Origin: Ignavibacteriales bacterium
Lineage (GTDB): Bacteria; Bacteroidota; Ignavibacteria; Ignavibacteriales; Ignavibacteriaceae
Reading direction: 5' to 3'
Assembly: GCA_016707585.1 (NCBI GenBank)
Contig: JADJHL010000008.1
Span: 496,001 to 560,000, forward strand
DNA: 64,000 nucleotides
Shown one piece after another: positions 1 to 11,071 of the stretch. The translations under genes were made by a program, and so were the position numbers. Position 1 is the first letter of the stretch. Each line of letters begins with the position of its first letter. The notes under the pieces were generated by a model that saw nothing but the letters and a program-made list of their open reading frames with translations, was not told where the DNA came from and did not search any database.

Positions 1-3000
1 AATTTTCCCATTTTTGATAATAAAGAGAATTATAGATTAGATTTTTTAGAGTACTATGTTGAAAAGCCAAGATTTTCTGTTGAAGAATGTCTTGAAAGAG
101 GTTTAACTTTTGCTGCTCCATTAAAAGCAAAACTTAGACTTTCTACTAAAGACCCAGAAACTGATGAGTTTATTAATACTGTTGAGCAAGAAGTTTACCT
201 TGGAAATCTTCCGTTTATGACGGAGAAGGGAACATTTATTATCAATGGTGCTGAACGTGTTGTTGTTTCTCAATTACATCGTTCACCTGGAGTTGCATTT
301 GCCCAAACATTACATCCAAATGGCACACCAATTTACTCTGCTAGAATTATTCCTTTACGTGGTTCGTGGGTTGAATTTGCAACTGATATTAACTATGTAA
401 TGTATGTTTATATCGATAGAAGAAAAAAATTTCCGGCAACAACATTACTACGTGCACTTGGTTATCAATCTGATGAAGAGATATTAAAGTTATTTAATTT
501 AATTGAAAACGTTTCAGTTAAAAAAGGCAAGTTAGAAAATTATCTTGGAAGAATGATTGCCAGCGATATTTTTGATATGTCCACTGGTGAAATTTTCTTA
601 ACAAGAGATTCTATATTAACTGAAGATGATCTTGAAAGAATAAATGATGCTGAAGTTGATTATTTAAAATTTATCAAATCAGATTCCACCAATGACCAAA
701 ATTTAGTAGTAAATACTTTAAGAAAAGATACTTCACATACACGTGAAGAAGCTTTGTATGCTATTTATAGGCAGCTTAGATCAGGTGAAGCTCCAGATTT
801 GGTTACTGCCGAATCACTTATAGAAAAACTTTTCTTTAATGATAAAAGATATGATTTAGGTGATGTTGGTCGCCATAGAATGAATCATAAATTACAATTG
901 AGCATTCCTGAAACAACCACAGTGCTTACCATTGATGATATAAAATCAATTATGAAATATATTATCGATCTTAAAGAAGGTGCAGTTTCTGTTGATGATA
1001 TTGATCATCTTGGTAATAGAAGAATCAAAACTGTTGGCGAGCAATTAGGACAGCAGTTTAATATTGGTATGGCGCGTATGGCTAGAACAATCAAAGAGCG
1101 AATGAACATGCGCGATACTGAAAATTTCACTCCACAAGATTTAGTTAATGCAAGAACAATAAGCAGTGTTATAAATGCTTTCTTCGGAACAAATCAGCTA
1201 TCACAATTTATGGATCAAACAAATCCATTAGCTGAGATGACTCACAAAAGAAGAATGTCTGCATTAGGACCAGGTGGTCTTACAAGAGAACGTGCCGGAT
1301 TTGAAGTTCGTGACGTTCACTATACACATTATGGTCGTTTATGCCCGATTGAAACACCTGAAGGTCCAAACATTGGTCTTATTTCTTCTTTAACAATTTA
1401 TTCAAGAGTTAATAGATATGGATTTTTAGAATCACCTTACAGAAAAGTTGTAAAAGGGAAAGTAACAGATGAGGTTGAATATCTAACTGCAGAGCACGAA
1501 GATATGTTTACAATTGCTCAGGCAAATGCACCAATTACAGAATCCGGTAAGTTTATTAATGAAAGAGTAAAATCTAGATTAAAAGGTGAGTTTCCAATTG
1601 TACATCCTGAAGATTTACAATATATGGATGTTGCGCCTGCACAGATTGTAAGTGCTGCAGCAGCACTAATTCCATTTCTTGAACACGATGATGCGAATAG
1701 AGCATTGATGGGTTCAAACATGCAACGTCAATCAGTACCATTATTAAAACCAGAAGCGCCAATTGTTGGAACTGGTATGGAACAAAAAATTGCTCACGAT
1801 TCAAAAGCTTTATTATTGGCTGAAGATAATGGTGTTGTAGAATATGTTGATGCTAACAAAGTTATAGTCAAGTATGATATCAACCCAAATAGTTTTGAAG
1901 CTTTAACAAGTTTTAATGAAGTTAGAGAAGTAACTTATTATCTAACCAAATTTCATGGAACTAACCAGGAAACTTGTATCAACCAAGTTCCGATCGTTAA
2001 AGAAGGACAGAAACTTAAAAGAGGTGATGTTCTTGCTGATGGTGCTGCAACTGATGGCGGTGAATTAGCTTTAGGTAGAAACGTATTAGTTGCATTTATG
2101 CCCTGGCGTGGTTACAACTTTGAAGATGCTATAATTATTAGCGAAAGAGTTGTAAGTGAAGATATTTATACATCAATACATATTGAAGAATTTGAATTAC
2201 AAGTAAGAGAAACAAAACGTGGTGAAGAAGAATTAACACGTGAAATTCCTAACGTTAGTGAAGAAGCTGTAAAGAACCTTGATGAAGATGGTATTATTAG
2301 AGAAGGTGCTGAAGTTAAAGAAGGTGATATTCTTATTGGAAAAATAACACCAAAAGGTGAAACTGATCCAACACCAGAAGAAAAATTATTACGTGCGATC
2401 TTTGGAGATAAAGCTGGTGATGTAAAAGATGCATCATTGAAAGCGCCTCCTGGATTAAAAGGCACTGTAATTAAGACACGCCTCTTTAGTCGTAAGAAAA
2501 GAGATAACGATGCAAAGAAACAAGAAAAAGTAGCTTTAGATAAACTAGAAGTCGAGTTTAAGAAAAAGTTACAAGATCATTATTTAAAGTTAGTTGAAAA
2601 ATTAACTCGAATTACTAGAGATCAATCAACATCCGGTATTAGAGATCTGGATGGTAGTGTAGTTTTGCGCAGTGGGTCAACCATAAAAGAAGAAACGTTT
2701 TCTTCTATGGATGACATAACTAAGTTTGATTATACACTTGATTGGTTTGAAACTAAAAAAACAAACAATCTTATCAGTTCCTTATACAAAAATTACTTCC
2801 TCTTAAAAACAGATATTGAAGAAGATTTTAAGCGAGAAAGAATTAAAATACAAAGTGGTGATGAGTTGCCTCCTGGAATTGTACAACTTGCAAAAGTTTA
2901 TGTTGCTAAAAAACGTAAACTTTCTGTTGGTGATAAAATGGCAGGAAGACACGGTAACAAAGGTGTTGTTGCTAAGATAGTTCCTCAAGCAGATATGCCT

Positions 3001-3603
3001 TATTTACCTGATGGAACTCCAGTTGATATTATATTAAATCCACTTGGTGTACCTTCTCGTATGAACCTTGGCCAGCTGTATGAAACTGCATTAGGTTGGG
3101 TTGGAAAGAAATTAGGAGTAAAATTTGCAACTCCAATTTTTGATGGTGCTAAAGTAGAAGATGTTGATGAATGGTTAGTTAAAGCTGGATTAGAAACAGG
3201 TAGCAAAACTGATTTATACAATGGAAGAACAGGTGAAAAATTTCATCAAAAAGTAACTTGTGGTTACATCTACATGTTAAAACTTAGTCACCTTGTTGAT
3301 GATAAGATTCACGCAAGATCTATAGGGCCATACTCACTTATTACACAGCAACCACTTGGCGGAAAAGCACAATTTGGTGGTCAAAGATTTGGAGAAATGG
3401 AAGTTTGGGCGCTTGAAGGTTATGGCGCTTCACACATCTTACAAGAAATCTTAACAATAAAGAGTGATGACGTGGCTGGAAGAGCAAAAGTATATGAAGC
3501 AATTGTAAAGGGTGAAAACTTACAGGAACCAAATATTCCTGAATCGTTTAACGTTCTTATTAAGGAACTCCAGGGCTTAGGTCTGGATATAAAAATAAGA
3601 TAA
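1..3603 (+). CDS. rpoB: RNA polymerase beta subunit RpoB (5' partial)
   Basis: Beta subunit of RNA polymerase, forming much of the catalytic cleft. The frame is open from base 1, and the upstream codons encode RpoB sequence (FLEYYVEKPRFSVEECLERG, then FAAPLKAKLRL), so the first ATG at 217 is internal. By comparison with Bacteroidetes RpoB, about 55-60 N-terminal residues are missing. The rifampicin region (QLSQFMDQTNPLAEMTHKRR, then MSALGPGG) has the usual drug-sensitive residues. The beta signature GDKMAGRHGNKGVV and the C-terminal clamp sequence GGKAQFGGQRFGEMEVWALE are intact. rpoC follows after 41 bases, so the two are cotranscribed. Confidence 0.98.
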   Translation, partial: NFPIFDNKENYRLDFLEYYVEKPRFSVEECLERGLTFAAPLKAKLRLSTKDPETDEFINTVEQEVYLGNLPFMTEKGTFIINGAERVVVSQLHRSPGVAFAQTLHPNGTPIYSARIIPLRGSWVEFATDINYVMYVYIDRRKKFPATTLLRALGYQSDEEILKLFNLIENVSVKKGKLENYLGRMIASDIFDMSTGEIFLTRDSILTEDDLERINDAEVDYLKFIKSDSTNDQNLVVNTLRKDTSHTREEALYAIYRQLRSGEAPDLVTAESLIEKLFFNDKRYDLGDVGRHRMNHKLQLSIPETTTVLTIDDIKSIMKYIIDLKEGAVSVDDIDHLGNRRIKTVGEQLGQQFNIGMARMARTIKERMNMRDTENFTPQDLVNARTISSVINAFFGTNQLSQFMDQTNPLAEMTHKRRMSALGPGGLTRERAGFEVRDVHYTHYGRLCPIETPEGPNIGLISSLTIYSRVNRYGFLESPYRKVVKGKVTDEVEYLTAEHEDMFTIAQANAPITESGKFINERVKSRLKGEFPIVHPEDLQYMDVAPAQIVSAAAALIPFLEHDDANRALMGSNMQRQSVPLLKPEAPIVGTGMEQKIAHDSKALLLAEDNGVVEYVDANKVIVKYDINPNSFEALTSFNEVREVTYYLTKFHGTNQETCINQVPIVKEGQKLKRGDVLADGAATDGGELALGRNVLVAFMPWRGYNFEDAIIISERVVSEDIYTSIHIEEFELQVRETKRGEEELTREIPNVSEEAVKNLDEDGIIREGAEVKEGDILIGKITPKGETDPTPEEKLLRAIFGDKAGDVKDASLKAPPGLKGTVIKTRLFSRKKRDNDAKKQEKVALDKLEVEFKKKLQDHYLKLVEKLTRITRDQSTSGIRDLDGSVVLRSGSTIKEETFSSMDDITKFDYTLDWFETKKTNNLISSLYKNYFLLKTDIEEDFKRERIKIQSGDELPPGIVQLAKVYVAKKRKLSVGDKMAGRHGNKGVVAKIVPQADMPYLPDGTPVDIILNPLGVPSRMNLGQLYETALGWVGKKLGVKFATPIFDGAKVEDVDEWLVKAGLETGSKTDLYNGRTGEKFHQKVTCGYIYMLKLSHLVDDKIHARSIGPYSLITQQPLGGKAQFGGQRFGEMEVWALEGYGASHILQEILTIKSDDVAGRAKVYEAIVKGENLQEPNIPESFNVLIKELQGLGLDIKIR

Positions 3604-3644
3604 TTGTTAAACATCATTTCACTTAGAAATTAGGAGATATAAAA

Positions 3645-6600
3645 ATGGCTTTTAGAGTTCAAGAAAACGCAATGAGAGATATTAACAGTATCACCATCGG
3701 CTTAGCAAGTCCTGATGATATTTTGTCAAGATCATATGGTGAAGTAACCAAACCCGAAACAATTAATTACAGATCGTTCAGACCAGAAAAAGATGGTTTG
3801 TTCTGTGAGAAAATTTTTGGGCCAACTCGCGATTGGGAATGCTTTTGCGGTAAGTATAAAAGAATAAGATACAAAGGTATTATTTGCGATCGCTGCGGTG
3901 TTGAGGTTACACAAAAAAGTGTAAGACGCGAAAGAATGGGACATATTGGGCTCGCAGTTCCAGTTGTACATATCTGGTTTTTTAGAGCACAACCTTCCAA
4001 AATTGGAAACATAATTGGTATAAGTTTAAAAGAACTTGAAAAAATTATTTACTACGAATCTTATGTTGTATTAAATCCAGGTATTACCGGATTAAGTAGA
4101 TTGGATTTGATTTCTGAAGATCAATATTTTGAAGTTATGAGTTCACTTCCTGATGGAAATGAAAAACTTGATGATGATGATCCGAAAAAATTTGTTGCAA
4201 AGATTGGTGGAGATGCAGTTAAAGAAATCTTAAAGAAAACTAATGTTGAAGAACTTTCTAAAACACTTAGAGAAGCTGTTAAGGTTGAAACATCACAACA
4301 AAAGAAAGCTGATTTTCTTAAAAGATTAAGAGTACTAGAAGCATTCAAAGAAGAAGAAGGTAAAGTACCTAACAGACCTGAATGGATGGTACTGGGTTAC
4401 ATTCCGGTTATTCCACCAGAGCTTCGTCCACTTGTTCCACTTGAAGGTGGAAGATTTGCAACAAGTGATCTTAATGATTTATATCGTCGAGTAATAATTC
4501 GTAATAATAGACTAAAAAGATTAATAGATATTAAAGCTCCGGAAGTAATTCTTCGTAACGAAAAAAGAATGCTTCAAGAAGCTGTTGATGCTTTGTTTGA
4601 TAACTCAAGAAGAGGCAGCGCTGTAAGGAGTGATAACAATCGTCCTTTAAAATCTTTAAGTGATATGCTTAAAGGTAAACAAGGTAGATTCCGTCAGAAT
4701 CTTTTAGGAAAACGCGTAGATTATTCAGGTCGTTCTGTAATTGTTGTTGGACCAGAATTAAAGTTACATCAATGCGGTCTTCCAAAAGATATGGCTGTCG
4801 AACTTTTCAAACCATTTATCATTAGAAAGCTCATTGAACGAGGACATAACAAAACAGTAAAAAGTGCTAGAAAAGTTGTTGATAGAAAAGATCCAATTAT
4901 ATGGGATATACTTGCAAAAATTATTGAAGCTCATCCAATACTATTAAATAGAGCTCCAACTCTGCATAGATTAGGTATCCAGGCTTTTCAACCAACACTT
5001 ATTGATGAAAGAGCGATTCGACTTCATCCAATGGTTTGTACAGCTTTTAATGCGGATTTCGACGGTGATCAAATGGCTGTTCACGTTCCTCTTTCTTATG
5101 AAGCACAACTTGAAGCATCTTTATTAATGTTAAGTAGTCACAATATTCTATCACCACAAAATGGTAGCCCAATTGTAGTTCCTACTCAAGATATCGTATT
5201 AGGTTGTTACTATCTTACCAAGTTTAGAGAAGGTGATAAGGGAGAGGGAATGATTTTCTCTTCACCTGACGAAGTGATAATTGCATATGATAACAGAATA
5301 GTTGGTTTGCATGCTAAGATTAAAGTTAGAGTTAACGGAGAAATGATTGAGACAACTACTGGTAGAGTAATTTTTAACCAGATAGTTCCAAAAGAAATGG
5401 GATATATCAATCATGTATTGATTAAAAAAGCTTTTGGTGGAATAATTGGTAAAATGTTTATGAAACTTGGCAATAAAGTTACTGCTAAGTTTCTTGATGA
5501 TTTAAAAGATTTAGGATTTAGATATGCTACTGCTGGCGGGCTTTCAGTAAGCTTTGGTGATATGATTATTCCAGAAGAAAAAGAATCCTTAATTACAAAA
5601 GCAAACAAAAAAGTTGAAGGTATTCTTAACGAGCATGAAATGGGTGTTATAACCGATGCCGAAAGATACAACAAGATTATTGACGTTTGGACGCACACAA
5701 CAAACGATGTTGCTCGTGCTTTGATGGAAAAAATCAAACAACATAATAAAGGATTTAATTCCTTGCATATGATGGTTGATTCAGGTGCAAGAGGATCACA
5801 AGAACAGGTAAGACAGTTAGCCGGTATGCGTGGTTTGATGATGAAACCTCAAAAAACACTTTCTGGTCAAGCTGGTGAAATTATTGAAAATCCAATTGTT
5901 GCAAACTTTAAAGAAGGACTTTCTGTACTTGAATATTTTATATCAACACACGGTGCAAGAAAAGGATTGGCAGATACAGCACTTAAAACTGCTGATGCTG
6001 GATATCTAACCAGAAGATTGGTTGATGTTGCCCAGGATGTTATCATTTCTGAAATTGACTGCGGAACAATCTTAGGTATAGAAATAAAAGCTCTTAAAGA
6101 TGTTGAAGAAGAAAGAGAGCCACTTGCAGAACGAATCACTGGTAGATTTGCACAAGAAGATGTTTATGATCCAAGAACAGACGAAGTAATTGTTGAAGCA
6201 GGTCAGATGATATCTGAAACTATTGCTGAAAAAATTGAGGATGCAAGTATTGATTCAGTTTATATTAGAACAGTTTTAACTTGTGAATCTAAACGCGGTG
6301 TTTGTCTAAAATGTTATGGACGAAATCTAACTACCGGAAAACCTGTTGAAATTGGTGAAGCTGTTGGTATTATTGCTGCACAATCAATTGGTGAACCTGG
6401 TACACAGCTTACACTTCGTACTTTCCACTTGGGTGGTACATCATCAAGAATTGCATCTCAATCACAAGTTGAATCAAACATTGATGGTATTGTTAAATTT
6501 GAAAAAATTAATGCAGTAGAAAAAACTGAAAAAGATCCGTTTGGCGGACCTGATTATAAAGTTAAAGTTGTTACTGGCCGAAGAGGCGTAATTGAACTTT

Positions 6601-7907
6601 ATGATGATAATAATAGACAGCTTAAAAAATATGATGTTCCTTACGGTGCTGAATTAATTGTAAATGATGGACAGAAAATTAAAAAACGTCAGCCGTTATA
6701 TAATCATGATCCTTATAATGCTGTTATTCTTGCTGATATTCAGGGACGTGTAAAATTTGTTGATCTTGTTGATGGTATTACATTACAACAGGTTACAGAT
6801 GATCAAACAGGACACGTTCAGAAAGTTGTTATTGAATCAAAAGATAAAAATCTAACTCCAAGTATTTTGGTTGAAAACTCAAACGGAGATAAAAAATCTT
6901 TTAACTTACCTATACGTGCATATCTATCTGTTGAAGAAGGTGAAAATATTTTGGCAGGAACAATTCTTGCAAAAATATCTAAACAAACAACAAAGAGTAG
7001 AGATATCACTGGCGGTCTTCCCAGAGTAACTGAACTTTTTGAAGCAAGAAGCCCACACGAATCTTCAATCGTTTCTGAAATAGAAGGTTATGTTAAGTTT
7101 GGTTCCCGTAAAAAAGGATCAAGAGAAATATTAGTTACAGCACCTGACAAATCTGATGAAAAGAAATACAATGTTCCTTTACAGAAACATATACTTGTTC
7201 AAGAAGGCGATGAAATACCAGCTGGTGAAAAAATAACTGATGGGCCAATAAATCCACATGACATTCTTGCAATAAAAGGTACAAGTGCTGTGCAAGAGTA
7301 TCTTGTGAATGAGATTCAGGATGTTTACAGACTTCAGGGTGTTAAGATAAATGATAAACATATTGAAGTTATTGTTAGACAGATGTTACAGAAGATTAAA
7401 ATAGTTTATCCTGGAGATACAAGATTCTTAGAAGAAGATATTGTTGATCGTATTGAATTTTATGAAGAGAATAATAAAATGTTGAGCATGGCTTATATTG
7501 AGGATAAAGGTGATTCAAAACTCAAAAATGGTCAAGTAGTAGCAAAAGCCAAGTTAAGAGAAATAAATAGTGATCTTAAGAAAAAAGAGAAAAAAGAAGT
7601 TGTTGCGAGAGATGCTGATCCAGCCACATTTGAACATATTCTATTAGGAATAACTCAGGCAGCTTTATCAACAGAAAGCTTTATTTCCGCAGCATCATTC
7701 CAGGAAACAACAAAAGTTCTTGCAAATGCTGCTACCGAAGCAAAAGTTGATCATCTACTTGGATTAAAAGAAAATGTTGTTATGGGACATTTAATTCCAG
7801 CAGGAACTGGTATTAAAAAATACAGAAGCATCATTTTGGAAGATGAAGAACAACAAATTGAAGAGGAAAAAGTTCAGGAATCTGAAACTTTGACTGACAA
7901 TCAATAG
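3645..7907 (+). CDS. rpoC: RNA polymerase beta' subunit RpoC
   Basis: Largest subunit of RNA polymerase, carrying the catalytic magnesium site. The protein has 1420 residues, a normal length. The N-terminal zinc site is C66, C68, C81 and C84. The active-site loop NADFDGDQM lies near residues 469-477. The second zinc site is C806, C880, C887 and C890. The start ATG follows a TAGGAG Shine-Dalgarno sequence. The C-terminus ends in an acidic glutamate/glutamine-rich tail. A gap of about 150 bases with its own promoter-like site separates it from rpsL. Confidence 0.99.
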   Translation: MAFRVQENAMRDINSITIGLASPDDILSRSYGEVTKPETINYRSFRPEKDGLFCEKIFGPTRDWECFCGKYKRIRYKGIICDRCGVEVTQKSVRRERMGHIGLAVPVVHIWFFRAQPSKIGNIIGISLKELEKIIYYESYVVLNPGITGLSRLDLISEDQYFEVMSSLPDGNEKLDDDDPKKFVAKIGGDAVKEILKKTNVEELSKTLREAVKVETSQQKKADFLKRLRVLEAFKEEEGKVPNRPEWMVLGYIPVIPPELRPLVPLEGGRFATSDLNDLYRRVIIRNNRLKRLIDIKAPEVILRNEKRMLQEAVDALFDNSRRGSAVRSDNNRPLKSLSDMLKGKQGRFRQNLLGKRVDYSGRSVIVVGPELKLHQCGLPKDMAVELFKPFIIRKLIERGHNKTVKSARKVVDRKDPIIWDILAKIIEAHPILLNRAPTLHRLGIQAFQPTLIDERAIRLHPMVCTAFNADFDGDQMAVHVPLSYEAQLEASLLMLSSHNILSPQNGSPIVVPTQDIVLGCYYLTKFREGDKGEGMIFSSPDEVIIAYDNRIVGLHAKIKVRVNGEMIETTTGRVIFNQIVPKEMGYINHVLIKKAFGGIIGKMFMKLGNKVTAKFLDDLKDLGFRYATAGGLSVSFGDMIIPEEKESLITKANKKVEGILNEHEMGVITDAERYNKIIDVWTHTTNDVARALMEKIKQHNKGFNSLHMMVDSGARGSQEQVRQLAGMRGLMMKPQKTLSGQAGEIIENPIVANFKEGLSVLEYFISTHGARKGLADTALKTADAGYLTRRLVDVAQDVIISEIDCGTILGIEIKALKDVEEEREPLAERITGRFAQEDVYDPRTDEVIVEAGQMISETIAEKIEDASIDSVYIRTVLTCESKRGVCLKCYGRNLTTGKPVEIGEAVGIIAAQSIGEPGTQLTLRTFHLGGTSSRIASQSQVESNIDGIVKFEKINAVEKTEKDPFGGPDYKVKVVTGRRGVIELYDDNNRQLKKYDVPYGAELIVNDGQKIKKRQPLYNHDPYNAVILADIQGRVKFVDLVDGITLQQVTDDQTGHVQKVVIESKDKNLTPSILVENSNGDKKSFNLPIRAYLSVEEGENILAGTILAKISKQTTKSRDITGGLPRVTELFEARSPHESSIVSEIEGYVKFGSRKKGSREILVTAPDKSDEKKYNVPLQKHILVQEGDEIPAGEKITDGPINPHDILAIKGTSAVQEYLVNEIQDVYRLQGVKINDKHIEVIVRQMLQKIKIVYPGDTRFLEEDIVDRIEFYEENNKMLSMAYIEDKGDSKLKNGQVVAKAKLREINSDLKKKEKKEVVARDADPATFEHILLGITQAALSTESFISAASFQETTKVLANAATEAKVDHLLGLKENVVMGHLIPAGTGIKKYRSIILEDEEQQIEEEKVQESETLTDNQ

Positions 7908-7985
7908 ATTTTTGTGAATAAATCAGTAAATCTGAAAAATAATTGAAGATATACGCAATTTAGCTCAAAAATAATTTATGTTTTC

Positions 7986-8016
7986 TTGATTTTTTTTACG
8001 CTGAAAACTATATTTG
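7986..8016 (+). promoter_or_regulatory. Putative sigma-A promoter upstream of rpsL
   Basis: TTG at 7986-7988, then 20 bases, then TATATTTG at 8009-8016. This matches the Bacteroidetes-type housekeeping promoter (TTG or TTTG near -33, TAnnTTTG near -7). The same 20-base spacing recurs before tRNA-Thr and before the LamG gene in this window. It would start str operon transcription about 40 bases before the rpsL GTG. Function is inferred from the motif. Confidence 0.55.
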
Positions 8017-8059
8017 AAATCTGAATTTTTTTGAAGAAGTAAATTTTTAGGAGATTTTT

Positions 8060-8440
8060 GTGCCTACGATAAATCAGTTAGTTAGAAAAGGTAGAGTTAG
8101 AATTTTATCAAAAAATAAAGCTCCGGCTCTTGATGCATGTCCTCAAAAAAGAGGTGTTTGTACGAGAGTATATACTACAACTCCTAAAAAGCCTAATTCT
8201 GCACTTAGAAAAGTGGCAAGAGTAAGACTTACTAAAACAAATGTTGAAGTTACAGCATATATTCCTGGTGAAGGGCACAATCTTCAGGAACACTCAATCG
8301 TAATGATTCGTGGTGGAAGAGTAAAAGATTTACCTGGTGTAAGATATCATATCATCCGTGGTACTCTTGATACAAGTGGTGTTGCTGATAGAAAGAAAAG
8401 TCGTTCAAAATATGGCGCAAAAAAACCAAAAGCGAAATAA
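8060..8440 (+). CDS. rpsL: 30S ribosomal protein S12
   Basis: Decoding-centre protein of the small subunit, 126 residues. The conserved TPKKPNSALRKVARVRL segment has the wild-type, streptomycin-sensitive lysines, and the second conserved loop GEGHNLQEHSIVMIRGGRVK is present. The start is GTG at 8060 behind TAGGAG. It is the first gene of the str block and is followed by rpsG after three bases. The C-terminus is lysine-rich (KKSRSKYGAKKPKAK), as in other S12 proteins. Confidence 0.98.
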   Translation: MPTINQLVRKGRVRILSKNKAPALDACPQKRGVCTRVYTTTPKKPNSALRKVARVRLTKTNVEVTAYIPGEGHNLQEHSIVMIRGGRVKDLPGVRYHIIRGTLDTSGVADRKKSRSKYGAKKPKAK

Positions 8441-8443
8441 AAA

Positions 8444-8911
8444 ATGAGAAAAAGACGAGCAGAAAAAAAATATTTAAAGCCAGATCCAAAATTTAATGAT
8501 GTACTGGTTGCAAAATTTGTTAATTGTGTAATGTATGATGGAAAAAAAGCAGTTGCAAGAAATGTAATATATGATGCTTTCCAGTTGATAGAAGAAAAAA
8601 CTACTAAACCAGGATTGGAAGTATTTAAAAGAGCTATCTCTAATACTCAACCACTCATCGAAGTGAGAAGTAGAAGAGTCGGTGGTGCAACTTATCAAGT
8701 GCCAACAGAAGTAAGACCTGAAAGAAGAATTGCTTTAGCAATGAGATGGATAAAAAATTATTCAAGATCTCGTGGAGAAAAATCAATGTCAGCCAAATTA
8801 GCTGGAGAATTGATTGCAGCATCAAATAATGAAGGTTCTTCAGTTAAGAAAAAAGAAGATGTTCATAAAATGGCAGAAGCAAATAAAGCATTTGCTCACT
8901 TTAAATGGTAA
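8444..8911 (+). CDS. rpsG: 30S ribosomal protein S7
   Basis: Primary 16S rRNA-binding protein that organises the small-subunit head; 155 residues, normal length. It carries the S7 segments RRVGGATYQVPTEVRPERR and NEGSSVKKKEDVHKMAEANK. It starts three bases after the rpsL stop and has no clear Shine-Dalgarno sequence, so it probably depends on translational coupling to rpsL. Confidence 0.98.
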   Translation: MRKRRAEKKYLKPDPKFNDVLVAKFVNCVMYDGKKAVARNVIYDAFQLIEEKTTKPGLEVFKRAISNTQPLIEVRSRRVGGATYQVPTEVRPERRIALAMRWIKNYSRSRGEKSMSAKLAGELIAASNNEGSSVKKKEDVHKMAEANKAFAHFKW

Positions 8912-8931
8912 GGAAGATTGATTAGGTATTA

Positions 8932-11028
8932 ATGGCAGCTAGAGTTAAAATAAATAAAGTTCGTAATATTGGTATTATGGCGCATATCGATGCAGGCAAA
9001 ACCACAACCACAGAAAGAATTCTGTTTTATACTGGTAAACTTCATCGTATAGGCGAAGTACACGATGGCGCAGCTACAATGGATTGGATGGAACAAGAAA
9101 AAGAAAGAGGCATCACTATTACCAGTGCTGCAACTACTTGTTTTTGGGATGATCATCAGATAAATATTATTGATACACCTGGCCACGTTGATTTTACAGT
9201 TGAAGTTGAAAGATCATTAAGAGTATTAGATGGAGCTGTTGCTCTGTTTTGTGCTGTTGGTGGTGTTGAACCTCAATCAGAAACTGTTTGGCGTCAGGCT
9301 GATAAGTATGGTGTTCCAAGAATTGCTTTTGTAAATAAGATGGATAGAACTGGGGCAGATTTTTATCATGCTCTCGAAATGATGAAAGAAAGATTAGGTG
9401 CCAATGCAATTCCAATCAACTTGCCAATAGGTGAGGGTGATTTGTTTGTTGGTGTTATTGATCTTATTCAATTTAATGCAAGAATGTATCACGAAGAATC
9501 TTTCGGTTCTACATTTGATGAAATTGAAATTCCACATGATTTATTAGAGTTGGCTACAAAATATAGAACACAGATGTTAGAAGCTGTTTCTGATGTAGAT
9601 GATACTCTATTAGAAAAATATCTTGAAGGAAAAGAAATTAGTGCTAGTGAAATTAAAGCTGTACTAAGACAGGCAACAATCGATAACAAAATAATCCCTG
9701 TTCTTTGTGGTTCTTCATTCAAGAATAAAGGCGTTCAAAAATTATTAGATTGTATCGTTGACTTTTTACCTTCTCCTGTCGATTCACCTGATATTGAAGC
9801 TCATCATATTGGACTCAATGATACTGTTAAAAGAAAAATTTCAGAAGATGAGGTATTCACTTCATTAGCATTCAAAATTATGAATGATCCTTATGTTGGA
9901 AAACTTACTTTCTTTAGAGTTTATGCTGGTACTTTAAAGGCTGGTTCTTATGTTTTTAATTCTGTTAGTGGAAAGAAAGAAAGAATTAGTCGATTATTAC
10001 AAATGCACGCAAATCATAGAGAAGAGATTACTGAAGTTAAAGCTGGTGATATTGCTGCTGCTGTTGGATTAAAATTTACCAGAACTGGTGATACATTATG
10101 TTCTGAAGATGATCCTGTAGTTATGGAAAGAATGGTATTTCCTGAACCAGTTATTCAGATTGCTATCGAACCTAAAACTAAAGCTGATCAAGATAAACTT
10201 TCTGATTCACTTTCAAAATTATCTGATGAAGATCCAACATTTAAAGTTAAAGTTGATGATGAAACTGGTCAGACATTAATTAGTGGAATGGGTGAACTTC
10301 ACTTAGAAATTCTTGTTGATAGAATGAGACGAGAATTTAAAGTTGAAGCTAACATAGGTAAACCTCAGGTTGCTTACAGAGAAACAATTACACAATCTGT
10401 TACAGCCGAAGGAAAATTTGTTAAACAATCCGGTGGCCGAGGAAAATTTGGTCACGTATGGATTGAATTAACTCCTAATGAAGTTGGAAAAGGTTTTGAA
10501 TTTATAAATGGTATTGTTGGTGGTGTGGTTCCTAAGGAATATATCCCTGCAGTATCACATGGAATACAAGATGCTATGAAAAATGGTATCATTGCTGGTT
10601 TTCCTATGGTGGATATAAAAGCAAAAATTTATGATGGTTCTTATCACGATGTTGATTCGGATGAAATTTCATTTAGAGTAGCTGGTTCAATGGCATTTCA
10701 AGCAGGTGCAAAAAAAGCAAGCCCTGTTTTACTTGAACCGATTATGGCTGTAGAAGTAGTAACACCTGAAGAATACTTAGGTGATGTTATGGGTGATTTA
10801 AATTCCAGAAGAGGAAAAATCGAAGGATTTTCTGCTAGAAAAGATGCACAGGTGATTAAGGCTTTTGTACCTTTGTCTGAAATGTTTGGTTATGCAACTG
10901 TATTAAGATCAATGAGTCAAGGTAGAGCAATATATTCTATGCAGTTTGATCATTACTCTTCTGTTCCAAAATCTATTGCAGAAGAAATTTCTGAAAAAAC
11001 ATTAGGAAAAAAATCAGCAGCAAACTAA
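8932..11028 (+). CDS. fusA: Elongation factor G
   Basis: Translocation GTPase that moves tRNA and mRNA through the ribosome and helps recycle it; 698 residues. The P-loop AHIDAGKTTT is at residues 17-26. Further G-domain motifs are RGITITSAA, DTPGHVDF and NKMD. Domain IV holds the GGRGKFGHVW segment. It lies between rpsG and tuf in the standard str order. This copy is canonical; whether the genome has other EF-G copies cannot be seen. Confidence 0.98.
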   Translation: MAARVKINKVRNIGIMAHIDAGKTTTTERILFYTGKLHRIGEVHDGAATMDWMEQEKERGITITSAATTCFWDDHQINIIDTPGHVDFTVEVERSLRVLDGAVALFCAVGGVEPQSETVWRQADKYGVPRIAFVNKMDRTGADFYHALEMMKERLGANAIPINLPIGEGDLFVGVIDLIQFNARMYHEESFGSTFDEIEIPHDLLELATKYRTQMLEAVSDVDDTLLEKYLEGKEISASEIKAVLRQATIDNKIIPVLCGSSFKNKGVQKLLDCIVDFLPSPVDSPDIEAHHIGLNDTVKRKISEDEVFTSLAFKIMNDPYVGKLTFFRVYAGTLKAGSYVFNSVSGKKERISRLLQMHANHREEITEVKAGDIAAAVGLKFTRTGDTLCSEDDPVVMERMVFPEPVIQIAIEPKTKADQDKLSDSLSKLSDEDPTFKVKVDDETGQTLISGMGELHLEILVDRMRREFKVEANIGKPQVAYRETITQSVTAEGKFVKQSGGRGKFGHVWIELTPNEVGKGFEFINGIVGGVVPKEYIPAVSHGIQDAMKNGIIAGFPMVDIKAKIYDGSYHDVDSDEISFRVAGSMAFQAGAKKASPVLLEPIMAVEVVTPEEYLGDVMGDLNSRRGKIEGFSARKDAQVIKAFVPLSEMFGYATVLRSMSQGRAIYSMQFDHYSSVPKSIAEEISEKTLGKKSAAN

Positions 11029-11071
11029 TAACTGGATTTAAAAACAATAAAAATTATTAAAGGAGAATTCG